In this document: one piece after another, positions 1 through 11,332 of the stretch | How positions within the stretch are numbered: the stretch's first letter is position 1 | Layout of the letters: every line of letters starts with the position of its first letter | From: Parasponia andersonii | Taxonomy: Eukaryota; Streptophyta; Magnoliopsida; Rosales; Cannabaceae | Length of the DNA: 64,000 bases | Direction of reading: 5' to 3' | Assembly: GCA_002914805.1 (NCBI GenBank) | Contig: JXTB01000527.1 | Location: 214,516 to 278,515 of the forward strand | Made by a program: the position numbers and the translations under genes | The notes under the pieces: generated by a model | Databases searched by the model: none | The model's input: only the letters and a program-made list of their open reading frames with translations | What the model was told of the DNA's origin: nothing

Positions 1-1313
1 TTTGGGATATGTTTGGTTGGAAGAAAACAAAAAATACGAGGGACAGAAGGTAAAAGTAATAATAAAGGAAAATACTTTTCTTTTTATATTGTTTGGTATT
101 AAGATAACGACTATTCTTTGTGATTTATTTAGAATATAAGGAGAGTAATTTCGCATGTGATTGTATTTTATACTTTTCTTGGTCATGGAATCGTGAAATT
201 TTTGGTAAACCAAACTTCGGAAAATAGCTTGGTGAATCGAAAATCCAAACTATGTGAAATGCGAAAATTTTATGTCACAATCATTAAAAAGTGGTAGGAA
301 TTAATCCAACTTCTTGTTGTTATTAAAAGTGTGAATTTTACAAAAAGAATCTAGATTTTATATAAAACAAACAAAAAACTTTCAAAATATGATAAAAGGG
401 CATTTTTGCTATTTTTAAAATTTAGTGGAATTTTTATAATTTTGGACTAACTAATATTTATGTCTTGATATTAGGCTTACACTCCAAATTTGATGACCAA
501 AAGAGTTATGAAGAACAAATATCGATCAATTGAATTTGAAGGGTAAAAGTGTAAGAAATGTGTAATTTTGAAAATTTTATTTTTAGCATAGCAACGGTAA
601 AGATGAAAGAATCTTTTTAAGGGCAGTACTAAATAAAAAAAAGTTGAAAAATATGACATAAATAATTAGTGGAAAGTGAGATGGCAAAGGATAATTGCCA
701 AGTGAGGTTAGTAGAAACTAAGTGTCACTTTGGAGCTAGCCATTTTCTTTATATTATTCAATTTTGGCATAAGTAGAATTTTGTATGAAGAATTAAGCTC
801 AAATTAAAGTAGTTAAACATGGGTTAGTAAGGATTAATACACAATTACTTTGAGAAGATTCTAGAGAAGACAAAGTAAAAGATATGCTTGACACTTTTAT
901 AAGAGAGAAACTAGTCCAAAATGAGGTGCCTTTTAGAAACTCTAAGGTAGTGTTTGGTATAGGGTAATGTAATAGAAATGGAAATACAATTTCTAAAGAA
1001 AGCATATTTACATGTTTGGTTTGCCTTTTTGGCCTAGGAAGACTCATTCGAATGGAATAATAATTCCATCAAATACTAGAATAAGAATTCTAAACTAAAT
1101 GGGTGGAAAGGCTATTCCTTTCCAAGCTACTATTTTTGTGCAATAATTACCTTTTAATTAATATCATGTTTTAAAATTAATGTCATTTAGTCATCAAATA
1201 TGCTTAGGTACTGAACTTCCTTTTTTTTTTTCCTGTTTTAACTTGACTATTCCTTAATCATCGTTTTTTTAGGGCTTTTTCCCCCTAATTTATATACTAG
1301 TTTTTAGATATTA
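1..1313. other. Gene-free AT-rich flank
   Basis: No ORF here resembles a protein. Two stretches (about 5-110 and 950-1140) begin with a TGTTTGGT-type motif followed by GGAATGG/ATTCCAT words, a texture often seen at the ends of old plant MITEs, but I could not pair two ends or find a target duplication, so no element is called. Confidence 0.4.
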
Positions 1314-1530
1314 TAGATATTGAGAAATTAAGATTTCAATCTTACTCACTTTTATTTTGAAATAACAACCATTTGATTTAATATTAATGATTTAACTTGA
1401 GTGTGTAATAAAGAAGTTTTAAAGTTCTAATTCAAGTTATTCAAGCAATCAAGCTTAGATGGATGCATATTGAACTTAATAGAATCAAACTTGAAGATGG
1501 ATTACAAAAAAGAGCTTGAAGACAAAGATC

Positions 1531-1587
1531 AATAATATAAGAGTTAGACTAGTACAGAACAATAATATAAGAGTTAGACTAGTACAG
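1531..1587 (+). repeat. 30-bp tandem duplication in LTR U3
   Basis: The word AATAATATAAGAGTTAGACT plus AGTACAG occurs at 1531-1557 and again at 1561-1587, giving an exact repeat with a 30-bp period. The matching site in the other Copia copy (about 33855-33880) has a single unit, so the duplication arose in this copy. Confidence 0.85.
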
Positions 1588-1858
1588 GTCAAATATTTAG
1601 TTCTTATATTTGAATATATATTTATATATAATATGATCTTATTGGCTCAATTTTTTCATAAAATTAGAAAGTTTCAAACCAATAGAGTCAAACTTATTTA
1701 TCCCCAATTAAAATGAGAAATTTATTTTACACAAGCTTTTAAATTGATTTATAAATTTTAATAGTATTCATTCATAAAAATCAATTTAAAAAATCATAAT
1801 TTTGAAAAGAATCGAAAAAGACTTGAAATAAAATCAAAACATGCTTTCTGGTATTTTT

Positions 1859-1887
1859 GGTAGACCGAATCCCATTTTCGGTCTACC
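1859..1887. other. Perfect 11-bp stem hairpin in LTR
   Basis: GGTAGACCGAA (1859-1869) and its exact reverse complement TTCGGTCTACC (1877-1887) flank a 7-base loop. The GGTCTAC core recurs elsewhere in this family (near 5888 and 33559). It may be a U3 regulatory palindrome. Confidence 0.8.
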
Positions 1888-2040
1888 TCCTTGCCAAATT
1901 TTTAGAAATTTTTAGATTCGACCGTTAGAATTGTAATACCAACGGCTAGTATTATCAACCGATTGAAAACACACTTTTGGTCTAATGAAAAATAACAAAT
2001 TGTTAGTTAAACAGTCTAAAACGGCTAATTTTCATTCAAA

Positions 2041-2050
2041 TCTATAAATA
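2041..2050 (+). promoter_or_regulatory. LTR TATA box
   Basis: TCTATAAATA lies about 700 bp before the LTR end, and a TATAAATA-type sequence occupies the corresponding place in the second copy (about 33381 on the minus strand). This is the expected core promoter of the retrotransposon RNA; activity is not implied. Confidence 0.55.
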
Positions 2051-2743
2051 GAAGCTTTTATAACACTTGAAATAACATTTGAACATGCCTACATTGTTTT
2101 ACTCATACTTTCAAGTTGTTCAATTCATCTTTTGTGATTTAAACTTTCAAATCCATTTTTTCACAAAAATTACTTGAGCCAAACTAGATTATATCTCATA
2201 TTCTCATTTATTCTCTCTAAGCTTACCTTCTATCAATTATCTTTTTAAGAGAGATTCTAGTTGACTGTATCAACAAACAACAACCAAAATTATATTTGTG
2301 AGGTAAGGTTGATACCAGATTCATAAACAACCCGATTTGGATGAGATTAACAGTGGAGTCTAAACAATCTGAGTTAGGCGTGATAGACCCAGATTTAAAC
2401 CTATTGTAAAAGTTTAAGTGTGCTTAAGGAGAAATCACTCGTTGTATAAAAAAGATAGTCAAGCCTGTTCTCTTGATTAAATAGCCGAAGACTCAAAGCG
2501 GGTTGCCAAGAGCGGGGGATGTAAACAAACCATCGTGTTTGTTGAACCTCGTAAAAATAGTGTTTGTATTTCTCTATCCCTATCTCTTTAATTTATTTAT
2601 CTTGAGCTCTTGTGCTTGATATTTAATTATTTTTATTTATTATTGTTTTTACTTACATAATTTACTTGCTTATTAAGAAAAGTTTACAAAATTTTTAAAA
2701 TCTAATTCACCCCCATCTTGGGTTAGCTAATCTTAGGCTAATA

Positions 2744-2757
2744 ATTAATATCAGAGT
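2744..2757 (+). other. Degenerate initiator-Met tRNA primer site
   Basis: ATTAATATCAGAGT directly follows the LTR end and resembles the plant Copia primer site TGGTATCAGAGC with changes in the first bases. In the second copy the same place reads ATTGGTATCAAAAC, also degenerate. Confidence 0.65.
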
Positions 2758-2794
2758 TTGATACTCAAATTTTTAAAACTTAACTATTTTTGAG

Positions 2795-4470
2795 ATGGCT
2801 AGCCCGAACAACCTTTCCTTTCAATATGAGGGGTTGTCACCTTCTAAATTACTATTTTTCAATGGAAGTAATTTTAACTATTGGAGAAGTCATATGAATA
2901 CCTATCTTAGATCTATAAATTTTGATTTGTGGTATATTGTCATAAACAGTCCATTAAAAGTTATTAAGATTGGTAACGATGTAGAATTAGAAATGGACAT
3001 TAAGGAATATGATGAAAAAAATGAAATTTCTTTCACCAAAAATGGAAAAGCTAGAAACATTCTTATGTGAAGTTTGGATAGGAACATATATAATAATATT
3101 GAAAAAGCTAGGGATGTTCATAAATTGTGGAATATGCCTGAAGTGTTCATATTAAGGAACTAGTTCTATAAAAGAAACTAAAATTAATATTTTCATAAGA
3201 AACTATGAGTTGTTCAAAATAGAAAAAAATGAATCAATTTTTCAAATATTCACTAGATTTATCTCTATTATTAACTCTCTTAGTGCTTTAGGAAAATCCT
3301 TTCCAAATGGTGACTTAGTGAGCAAAATTCTTAGAAGTCTTTCTCGAGCTTATAGAAGTAAGGTGGTAGCTATTCAAGAAGCAAAAGACTTTAGTAAATT
3401 TCCTCTTGAAGAACTTAGGTTTTCTCATGATCCATGAAATTCTTATGAAGGAAACGAATGAAGATGAAGGAGAGGAGAAGAAAAAAAAAAGAATTGCTCT
3501 TAAAGCCACCATGCTAGAAAACAATGAAGAAGATAAAGAATTTGTAGATAGTGAGCTAGAAGACATTGTTCTACTTACTAAAAGGTACAAGAAGTACTTG
3601 ACTTTCAAAAAAAAAAAGAATTTCAAGAAGAATACCAAAGGCAATGATTTCCGAGAGAAAAAAATGAAGGATGATCCTATCACTTATTTTGAATGCAAGA
3701 AGTCAAATCATATGAAGAACGAATGTCCCATGAGAAGAAAAATAGCAAAGAAGATAATGAAGACTACTTGGGATGACAGGGAAGAAGATGAATCCAAAGG
3801 AGAAAAACAATAAGAAATTACCAATGTGTGTTTCATAGTGATAGAAAATGAAATAAATTCTCTTGAACCTAAAAGTGAGTTTCTTGAGGATAGTGATACT
3901 AGTAGTGATTTTAAAGATTGTGATTTATCATATGAAAATTTATTAAGTGATTTTAATGATTTATACAAAAATTATAAAAAACTCATCTTCAAGAATAATA
4001 CTTTCCAAAAGGAAATTCTTAGTTTGTCGAAAATAGATGAAGAGCTTGCAAAAGAAAAGGAAGTAAATTATATTATAGTAATTGTGATGTTTTGTTAAAA
4101 AAAAAAACACTTCCTTAAATGACAAGATTTTTAACTTGACTAAAATTGTCTACAAATTTACAAATAGAAAGAAAAATTTTGACATGATACTTGGCGGGCA
4201 AAAATACGTTTTTGACAGAGGAGATATTATGTCCAAATATTCTATAAAACAAAATACCTCAAAAACTATTTTATTAAAGCTAATACAAGTGACACAAAGC
4301 TCACTTGCACTTATTGCAATCAAGATGGACATACTAGTTTTTTCATACTTTGTGAAGAAAAATACATATTTTGATATCAATCAAGAATGGGTACCAAAAA
4401 ATTTAAAGACTAACCCCTAAGGACCCAAAGTTATGTGGGTACCAAAAATTCAAATTTGAATATTTATTGT
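2795..4470 (+). pseudogene. gag: Copia-1 gag, frameshifted
   Basis: Capsid/nucleocapsid gene of the retrotransposon. It starts at an ATG (MASPNNLSFQYEG..), runs through a DUF4219/UBN2-like capsid domain (2795-3440; signatures FNGSNFNYWRSHMN and INSLSALGKSFPNG), a Lys/Glu-rich linker and a zinc knuckle near 3690-3735. The knuckle reads YFECKKSNHMKNEC: the first Cys of CX2CX4HX4C is replaced by Tyr. An acidic coiled-coil stretch follows (3826-4060), then a second degenerate CCHC-like motif (CTYCNQDGHT, from 4306), then a WVPK-type tail near 4440. At least three frame changes and several stops split it. The family assignment is firm. Confidence 0.8.
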
Positions 4471-4833
4471 ACGTACAAGCAAGAAAGGGGTTATTCCAAG
4501 AATAAAACCAATGATTTCACCAAGCTCTCAACTTTCATAAAGAAATGATGGCAGAATTCAATTCTTTGGAGACAACACAGAAAGTAAGATCATTGGCATA
4601 TGTAATATCGGTAATAATTCTTTACCTATATTTGAGAATGTCTTGCTAAAAAAATAATATGCTTAATTTTTATCAACTATATGATTAGAGTTATTGAGTT
4701 TTTCTTTTAGCCTTTAAATTGCTCAATTTTAAAATTTGAACAAATGAAATTATATCTTTTGATAAAAAAAAATTATTGTGAAAAATTTTTCAAGTCAAGA
4801 TAATATTTTGCTTTAAAAGAAAATGTTTATTTA

Positions 4834-4966
4834 TTATGGTATTTAAAATTTTGACATGCCACTTTGGGTATAATTTCAAATCTTTTCTAAAAGAATCTTG
4901 TTATGGTTTACCTAATCTAATTTTTAGAAATGTCAAGATTTGTAAAGCATGTCACTTTGAAAAATA
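4834..4966 (+). pseudogene. GAG-pre-integrase zinc-domain fragment
   Basis: In two adjoining frames the sequence reads LWYLKF-stop-HATLGIISNLF and then LPNLIFRNVKICKACHF, matching the family pattern LWHxRLGHAS...GLP...C.AC. The first His of the HHCC set has become Tyr, while the CKAC pair is kept. It is the only piece left of the integrase N-terminus. Confidence 0.65.
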
Positions 4967-5189
4967 GGTCATTTTTTATTATGTTGTTAAGGTACTTGAT
5001 AATTTTTTTTTAAAAAAAAAATTCTTTATTGTTTTCAAAATGGCCTTGACGATATTGATTATAAATGTTTTACTATAATATTTTTAGACCAAAGTTATCA
5101 ACATTATTTGTGATGTTTTAAAGTGTTGATTAAACTTATTTTGAATAAAATACTATTGTGAATTTTGAAATGATAAAAAACCCAATATT

Positions 5190-5345
5190 AGATCTTTTTA
5201 GAGTCTTTGGAGATAAAAACTTTGTTTTCTTAAACACCAAAGATAACTTTGAAAATTTTGTTTCCAAATCCAATGTTGGAACTTTTCCTAATTACTCTAC
5301 TACTAGTATTATATAGAGAGAATTTTTTAATAAAAGAACTAAGTA
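5190..5345 (+). pseudogene. Integrase C-terminal fragment
   Basis: One frame reads VFGDKNFVFLNTKDNFENF.. then SKSNVGTFPNYSTTS, a stop, and EFFNKRT. This matches the post-core integrase region of plant Copia elements (C.ILN.K...F..KSD.G.FLGYS). The catalytic core that should precede it is absent, so an internal deletion joins pre-integrase to this piece. Confidence 0.65.
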
Positions 5346-5955
5346 GTAGGTGTATCTATGCCTGTGCTATTTGATAAAGTTAATAATTCCTCTAAAAAAT
5401 AAATATAAATAATATTATTGTAGGTATAGCATTAAACTTAAAAGATTGGAGCTTAAAGACAAATCAAAAGACAGTTAAGTCTAACTTCAACACAAAGAAG
5501 ATAAAGAGTTTTGGAAGGATAGAATCCTCATCAATCAATCAAGGTATGTCTTCTTAAAAAAAAATTTAAGCTGAAGTACTTAAAGCCGATGAAGACACTG
5601 AAACAAAAAATTAGCCTGGGTGATTATGATGAATTTTATTAAGTTGTTTGGTGTGAATATTATCTATTTCGCTCAAACCTTCAAAAATGATTCCATGCTT
5701 ATCAAAATGGTATTTTCTCATTGTTTTAGATTTTAGTTTAATTATTTTTATCATTTTTCAAACAAAATTTTCAAATATTGTGAAAATAGAGTTTTCGACG
5801 TACCGAAATCTTTTTTAGTCTAACAAAAAAGTGTTTTGAAAAGTACTTTTTCACTGCTAGAATCGACAGACCAAAAATTTGTTTTCGGTCTACAGAAATC
5901 TTGTAGGAGTGTAAGTATTTAAGGCCTTTAAACATTTTTTTCCCCTCACATTATT
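5346..5955 (+). other. Post-pol remnant of Copia-1
   Basis: Noncoding. The segment 5780-5940 (GACAGACCAAAAATT, then TTTTCGGTCTACAGAA, then TATTTAAGG) aligns loosely with the strand-corrected 28800-29000 region of the second Copia copy, which lies just past RNase H. Reverse transcriptase and RNase H are therefore deleted between 5345 and about 5780. Confidence 0.45.
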
Positions 5956-7676
5956 TTGTATTTCTTCAATTTTATTTGAATTTTTTATTTATGAGCTTAA
6001 TTTTAATTAATATATTAATTGCTCATATGTAATTTAAATAGATTATACAATGTACATTACTTAAACTCTTATATTTGTACAAATGCTTGATGGTTTTTAT
6101 ATGACAAATGTCATGTATAATTAATTGAATTATTTTATCTATATTGGTGATGTATTTGATGTCAAAATGATATGATATTTGAATTTAATGTTTATAATTT
6201 CTAACTTTGTAATTTTTAATATTTGTGCATGAATTTTTTATCCTATAACTTTATGAGAACAAGTTTTAAATGAAGATCACACATAAAGTTCTCATTCGCT
6301 TTCAAGACATACTTTATTATACTTTATCGTTTCTGAACATTTATTTCTTATGGTACTGTAAGTCAATTCTTAATATTACTATCTTAATAGCTCTTACTTA
6401 GTATTTAATTGGATTTTATGTCATGGTTTGTAGCTTTTTAATTTATTAAAGAGTAGCTTCTATTCTAAACAAGACAAATTCTAGTAGTTTGGAGGTTATA
6501 ATTTATGAGTTGATGGGAACATTAAATAGATAAAGAAACTATACTTTAATGTCATTTTAGGGTCTTTCAGAATTCCTGTAATAATAAAATATAAGATCTT
6601 AATATTTATTTTGTGAATAATTGATAATTTTGTCTAATAGTTTTTATGAGCAAAATTATCAATAATATTATTTCTTGATACAATGATGGTAACTAAAAAG
6701 TAAATATATATTAGAAGTATATTACGGTAATTTTACCTCCAACTACGACATTGTATAGAGATTTTATATGTAGTATAGAATATACTAAATGGATCATTTT
6801 ATTTAAAGCTAGTTGATTAAATCTTTATAAAAAGTGTGACATATCTAAGAGTGCATTGTTGCACCTTTAATGGATTGACTCCTTTACTAATAGTATTTAA
6901 GTAAATACCATAACGAGAGTTAAAATGATATTTGTCATACTATTGGATCTTAGGTTATTTGAATCTATTAGGTCATTTATCTAGCTCAACAAATCTCATT
7001 ATTTAGTTGATAGTATTTATAAAATTCATTTCATGAAAGTATATAAAATAAAAATTCTACATAAGAGTTGATATTTTTATAAAGATGTAATAATAAGTTA
7101 TGTAATCTTATAAAAATACATATGAAACCTAAATTAGAAAACAAGTTCAATCCTAATTAGACTAAGTTGTGTTAGTATGCCTCATATATGTGTGTGTCTA
7201 TATATATATATATATATGATCTAATGAGACAAAAATTACATGGTTACTACAAGAGTGCTATACGCAAAATACAACAAGGAGATAATGAGAGGATGTTTGG
7301 CCATAACAAGCCAAGAAAAAATAAAAAAGATTTCTTACTATCTCATTTTCTCATTTTAAGTCTCCACATTCTAGAAATTCAAGAAAGCTGTTATTGATTG
7401 TTCTCTGAAGTTAGATTCAACTTGGTACCTACTTATCTTATCATTTAAGAGGTAGAGAATAAATAAAAAGATCTAGAATTGGAGGTTTGATCATCACCAA
7501 TAAGAAGAACAAAGAAGAGCACATATCAAAAAGTAAACGCAAGATTCTTATTCTATAGGATTTTACATATATATTTGCTTTCTCCTATATGATGATCTTG
7601 ATTTAAAGTTCATTGTTTATGAAAAATATATTTTCATGTAAAAAGTTTTATAATCGTTTCAGCTAATGTTTCTGTA
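5956..7676. other. Gene-free AT-rich stretch
   Basis: No protein-like ORF is visible. It includes a TA dinucleotide run at about 7199-7217. Some of it may belong to the CACTA-like element whose protein fragment follows, but I saw no terminal CACTA motif. Confidence 0.4.
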
Positions 7677-7920
7677 ATGCATGTGATGAGATCATTAGTT
7701 TCCAATGAATGTCTGTGTATATCTAGAGTTTCCATCAATTATATCATTCAAACTAGAGGGAATATGATTCATGAAGTCCCATTAGGTAAGAGTAATTACC
7801 ATGTAGCTATTTTAGAAGTATACCATAATGATGCTTTACTACCAATTCCAGTAGAAAAATAGTGGAGGATATAGTTAACTCAATTATCTTATGACCTAAA
7901 GAGCTAGTACTCATTCTAAG
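7677..7920 (+). pseudogene. CACTA-type transposon protein fragment
   Basis: The frame contains IHEVPLGKSNYHVAILEVY and HNDALLPIPVEK, followed by stops. This matches, from memory, a C-terminal domain of plant En/Spm-associated proteins (pattern HGVPLG..NVRV.V......ALLPIP....TV..A.G..I.WP). Only about 70 residues are left. The alternative is an unrelated short ORF, but the HxVPLG...ALLPIP spacing is hard to explain by chance. Confidence 0.5.
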
Positions 7921-8616
7921 AGAATCTGAAGTATATTGTCTCATTATATTTACAACTCATAATCCTTTCTTAATTTAATCAAATTTTTAATCTTAGTTAT
8001 CCAAACAAAAGCAGAAGAAGAAATAAACAACGAAAAATCCATCTCTATCACTACTCTCCACATCATTTGGCATCTTTTAGCACTTGGTTAGTTAAGTCCT
8101 CATCATAAACTAAGATTACTATCCCTTCTAATGTTCTCGAAAGTTTGAAGAGTTTATACAAAATAATGATAAACAAAAAATGATGATTACTCAATCTATG
8201 TTACGTTTGATAGTGAGATGTATGGAATTGATGAACACTACTTAGTATTTATATTTGATTAAGAAGGAGATAGCACACTTTATAAAGTGTAGAGATTGGT
8301 TCTCTATGCCTCATGTCTTATATCAAGTAAGTTTCATATCTTTATTCTTGTTATTCACTTGATTGATTTGTTAATATTTCAAATTTAATGTAGTGTATTG
8401 ATATTATTAGAGTATTATATGATAAGTTTGTAGCAAACGAACATCTAAGATTCATAGCATTTATTAAGTAATCCCTTATATTGATCATTACTGAGAATTC
8501 TAGTAAGAGTCATGCGATCAATTATGAATAAATTGACTTTAGGGATTAGTGGTACATTTTAATTAGCACCCTACAATACAGAATAAATCTCATCTTTGTA
8601 AGATTATTATTATTTA

Positions 8617-9943
8617 AGATTTTTGGTATACGTAGCCCTTGAATTTGTTGTCAATTAGTAATGTGACCCTAAACATTTTTCTTTAGCAATTAAGTACCTA
8701 TATTTGTAAAACTATGATAATTGACTCCAATCTGTTAATAAATGTTAAATTTTAAATAGAACTAAAATTGTGAAGGCTACATAAGGGCTTTTTAAAGGGC
8801 AATATTGGTATTTTATTGCACCTAATTTTTTGGATAGAAAATAATAGAAAGTTAGGAGGTTTGGAAAGAAATAAGGGATTTCTAATTCAAAACTACATCA
8901 GATTAATCTTAAATTAATGTACATTAGTCAAAAAACAGAAATTAATTAAAAATCTTATTAAATGGACCTAATCTATAGATTAAATTACTGAGAATGTTTC
9001 TTTTTAGTAATCCTATTTTTTATTCAATACAAATATTTTCCTCTATTTTTCTCTCTCTCTTCGTGGGGAGTTGTTTCAGGCAATAAAGTTTTGGGTGTTG
9101 GAACTTTTGAATTTTAATTATAGCGAATATATTTGAGTCTACTGTAAGAGTAATGGAGTCCTTTAATGATGAGAAAGAGTTTCTTATTAAGCAACTCGAT
9201 ATAATGGTGTCAAAAACTGATGACCTAATAATAGCAATGCTGACTTTTAGAATGTGGGTTGTAGGTTTGATATCATGTGTACTTCTGACCTTTGTTAATC
9301 GATTTTTCTAGTATAGGACTCGGCTATTGTTGGTTTAATCGATTTCATCCCAGACTGTAGTGGTGCCACTTAGATACCTGATGGACTTTTTTTACTATGC
9401 CCATCTTTGGAGGTACAACTTTGGAGTTCATGATGAACTCAGGTCCATTAATATCAGAGAACACGTTTAAGCCTAAATATATTAATAACAAACAACAATA
9501 AAATAAATTGTATAGAGATTATTCAAAGAACACATTTTTTTTTGGAAGTAAATCAACGAATACATCTTGATCACCGTTTATTTAAGAAAATGGACCTTAT
9601 CTATAGATTATTTATATTAATCTGATTAAGTGCTAAATTAATTGATTTTATTTTAGGCATAAAATTGAAATTTTGAATTTTGGAAAATTTTATTTCCTCC
9701 ATACCTCTTACCTTTCTCATTCTTTCTTCAAAAAATTAGTGCAGTGAAATATCAATATTGCCCTTTAAAAAGCTCCATGTTGACCTCCATATGTCCAATT
9801 CCATTAGATATTTAATATTCACTAATAAATTACGGTTAATTGCCATAGTTTTACAAATTTAGGGACTTAAATACCAAAGAAAAGAGTTCGAGGCCATATT
9901 GCCTATTAACAACAAATTCATGGACCATCCATACCAAAAATTC
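8617..9943. mobile_element. Non-autonomous Mutator-like element with ~205-bp TIRs
   Basis: The left arm (8617-8821) and the reverse complement of the right arm (9739-9943) align along their length. Shared blocks are TTTTTGGTAT, GAATTTGTTGT, TTTGTAAAACTATG and CTTTTTAAAGGGCAATATTG. The 9-bp flanks TATTATTTA (8608-8616) and TACTAGTTA (9944-9952) agree at seven of nine positions, as expected for an old Mutator-type target duplication. The interior (about 900 bp) has no transposase-like ORF. Weak arm similarity continues inward for roughly another 90 bp. Confidence 0.75.
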
Positions 9944-10929
9944 TACTAGTTATTTTGATATATATATATATATATGTGTAATCATATTGCATCAGTAATT
10001 GATTATGTACTAATTAATATGTAGGATTCATTGGATATTATTTGTGATAAACTCATTTAATGAAATGATATATTTTTTCGATCTATTGGACATCCTCTTG
10101 GCATGATATGGTAAAACTCATGAAAGTATAAGTATGATAAATAGCTTTTTTATATTAATCAATGTGTTTGTATAAATTTTATGATTTTTTTGAAATTCTT
10201 TTATTTATAGAGTATCTAAGTTGCTTAACATGAAACAAGACAAGGAAGGGGGATAAAAAAATAGTCCTGATTAGCTCTCAATTAAGATATAAATTTAGAG
10301 TTTACTAGTTTATTACTTTTTATATTAAATTTAATGTCTTCATAAATTTATTGAATTAATAATTCATTTTAATTTAAAAAACTTTATGTTGGAATTAAAG
10401 TGTCTACACTAACCAAATAATGTAGAGCATAGTTTCTACCTTTTGTGAATAATGAGAGAAATGATTGTGGATGAGAATTCATATGAGTATATTACTATTA
10501 TGGTATAATTTTCTAACTTGGCACTTATATCTTTATTGTAAGTTGAATAATTATCAATAAATAATTATTAATTAATGCGTACACACATTTAAATTTATAG
10601 TCTCATGATAAAAAAAATCTATACCGTGGATGAGATAAATGAAGTTTGGGAAGAATAGACTGATGAACTATGAGTGACGTCCTATTCTATTCCCGTTGCA
10701 TTTAGACTTGTTTTATATGTAGTTGAGTATTGTAACTTTAAATCTAATTAGATGACCATATGTAGGATTTTGAGTAGTTTAAGAAGTAATTTTAGGACTT
10801 TATAATTTATCTTAGCAGAAAATTGTATTGTGAATGCTAGATTACTGGAATTTGTTTACTAGCTTGGAGGATTTGTATTTATAGATTTTTTTTCTGTATT
10901 TTTTTTTTTTCTGATTTGTACTGAATTAC

Positions 10930-11222
10930 AAGGGATGTAATACTCTTTGTCTTATTTGCTACGCCACTTCTCTAAAAAGCGATGTGGCAATGCTATTTTA
11001 AAAAAGAACCTGAGACCTACCATGTCGCATTATAGAGAAGAAACGTGGCAGGGCCATCTACCATCGCTTCTGGGTATGACAACATGAAATCTCTCAAAAA
11101 AGTGACGTGATTAGCCCACATATCACGTCGTTTTATAGTATAACATGGTCATACCATGCCACAGCCACACCACTTGTTTTCACGTCATTTTGTAAGTGAC
11201 GTGAAATATAGTTCCTATAGTA
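10930..11222 (+). mobile_element. CACTA-like terminal region
   Basis: A stretch rich in repeated short words in both orientations (ACGTGGCA, GTGACGTG, CACGTC, GCCAC) ends in ATATAGTTCCTATAGTA at 11222. CACTA elements end in TAGTG with subterminal repeats of this sort; the last base has changed. The partner end starting CACTA was not found. Together with the protein fragment at 7677 it suggests one eroded CACTA element with the Mutator-like element inserted inside. Confidence 0.5.
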
Positions 11223-11332
11223 ATAATAGAATAGGAAGCATAACTCTACTAAGTTAAAGATTTAAATATCACATTATATAGCTTTTAGTACTTAGATAAT
11301 TAAATCTTAATCAAACTATTTTATTGATTAAG

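Larger units (their letters stand above)
1314..2743 (+). repeat. 5' LTR of Copia-1
   Basis: This region aligns with the reverse complement of the LTR at 32687-34028: shared landmarks are ACTTGAGTGT near 1396, AAGAGCTTGA near 1510, a TATA box at 2041 and the end TTAGCTAATCTTAGGCTAATA at about 2723-2743. It ends directly before a primer-binding-site-like sequence. The terminal TG/CA dinucleotides have decayed, so the left edge is uncertain by several bases. Confidence 0.75.
1314..5955 (+). mobile_element. Copia-1: truncated Sirevirus-like LTR retrotransposon
   Basis: A decayed Ty1/Copia element read left to right: 5' LTR (about 1314-2743), degenerate initiator-Met primer site, gag (2795-4470), GAG-pre-integrase scrap (4834-4966), integrase C-terminal scrap (5190-5345) and a post-pol noncoding stretch (to about 5955). 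Gag and LTR align by eye with the second Copia copy at 25678-34028, so both belong to one family. The integrase core, reverse transcriptase and RNase H are gone, and no 3' LTR was found. The left edge was placed by aligning to the other copy's TGTTGACTC start; the right edge is approximate. The gag layout (UBN2-like domain, zinc knuckle, acidic coiled coil) is that known for the Sirevirus (SIRE/Maximus) lineage. Confidence 0.8.
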
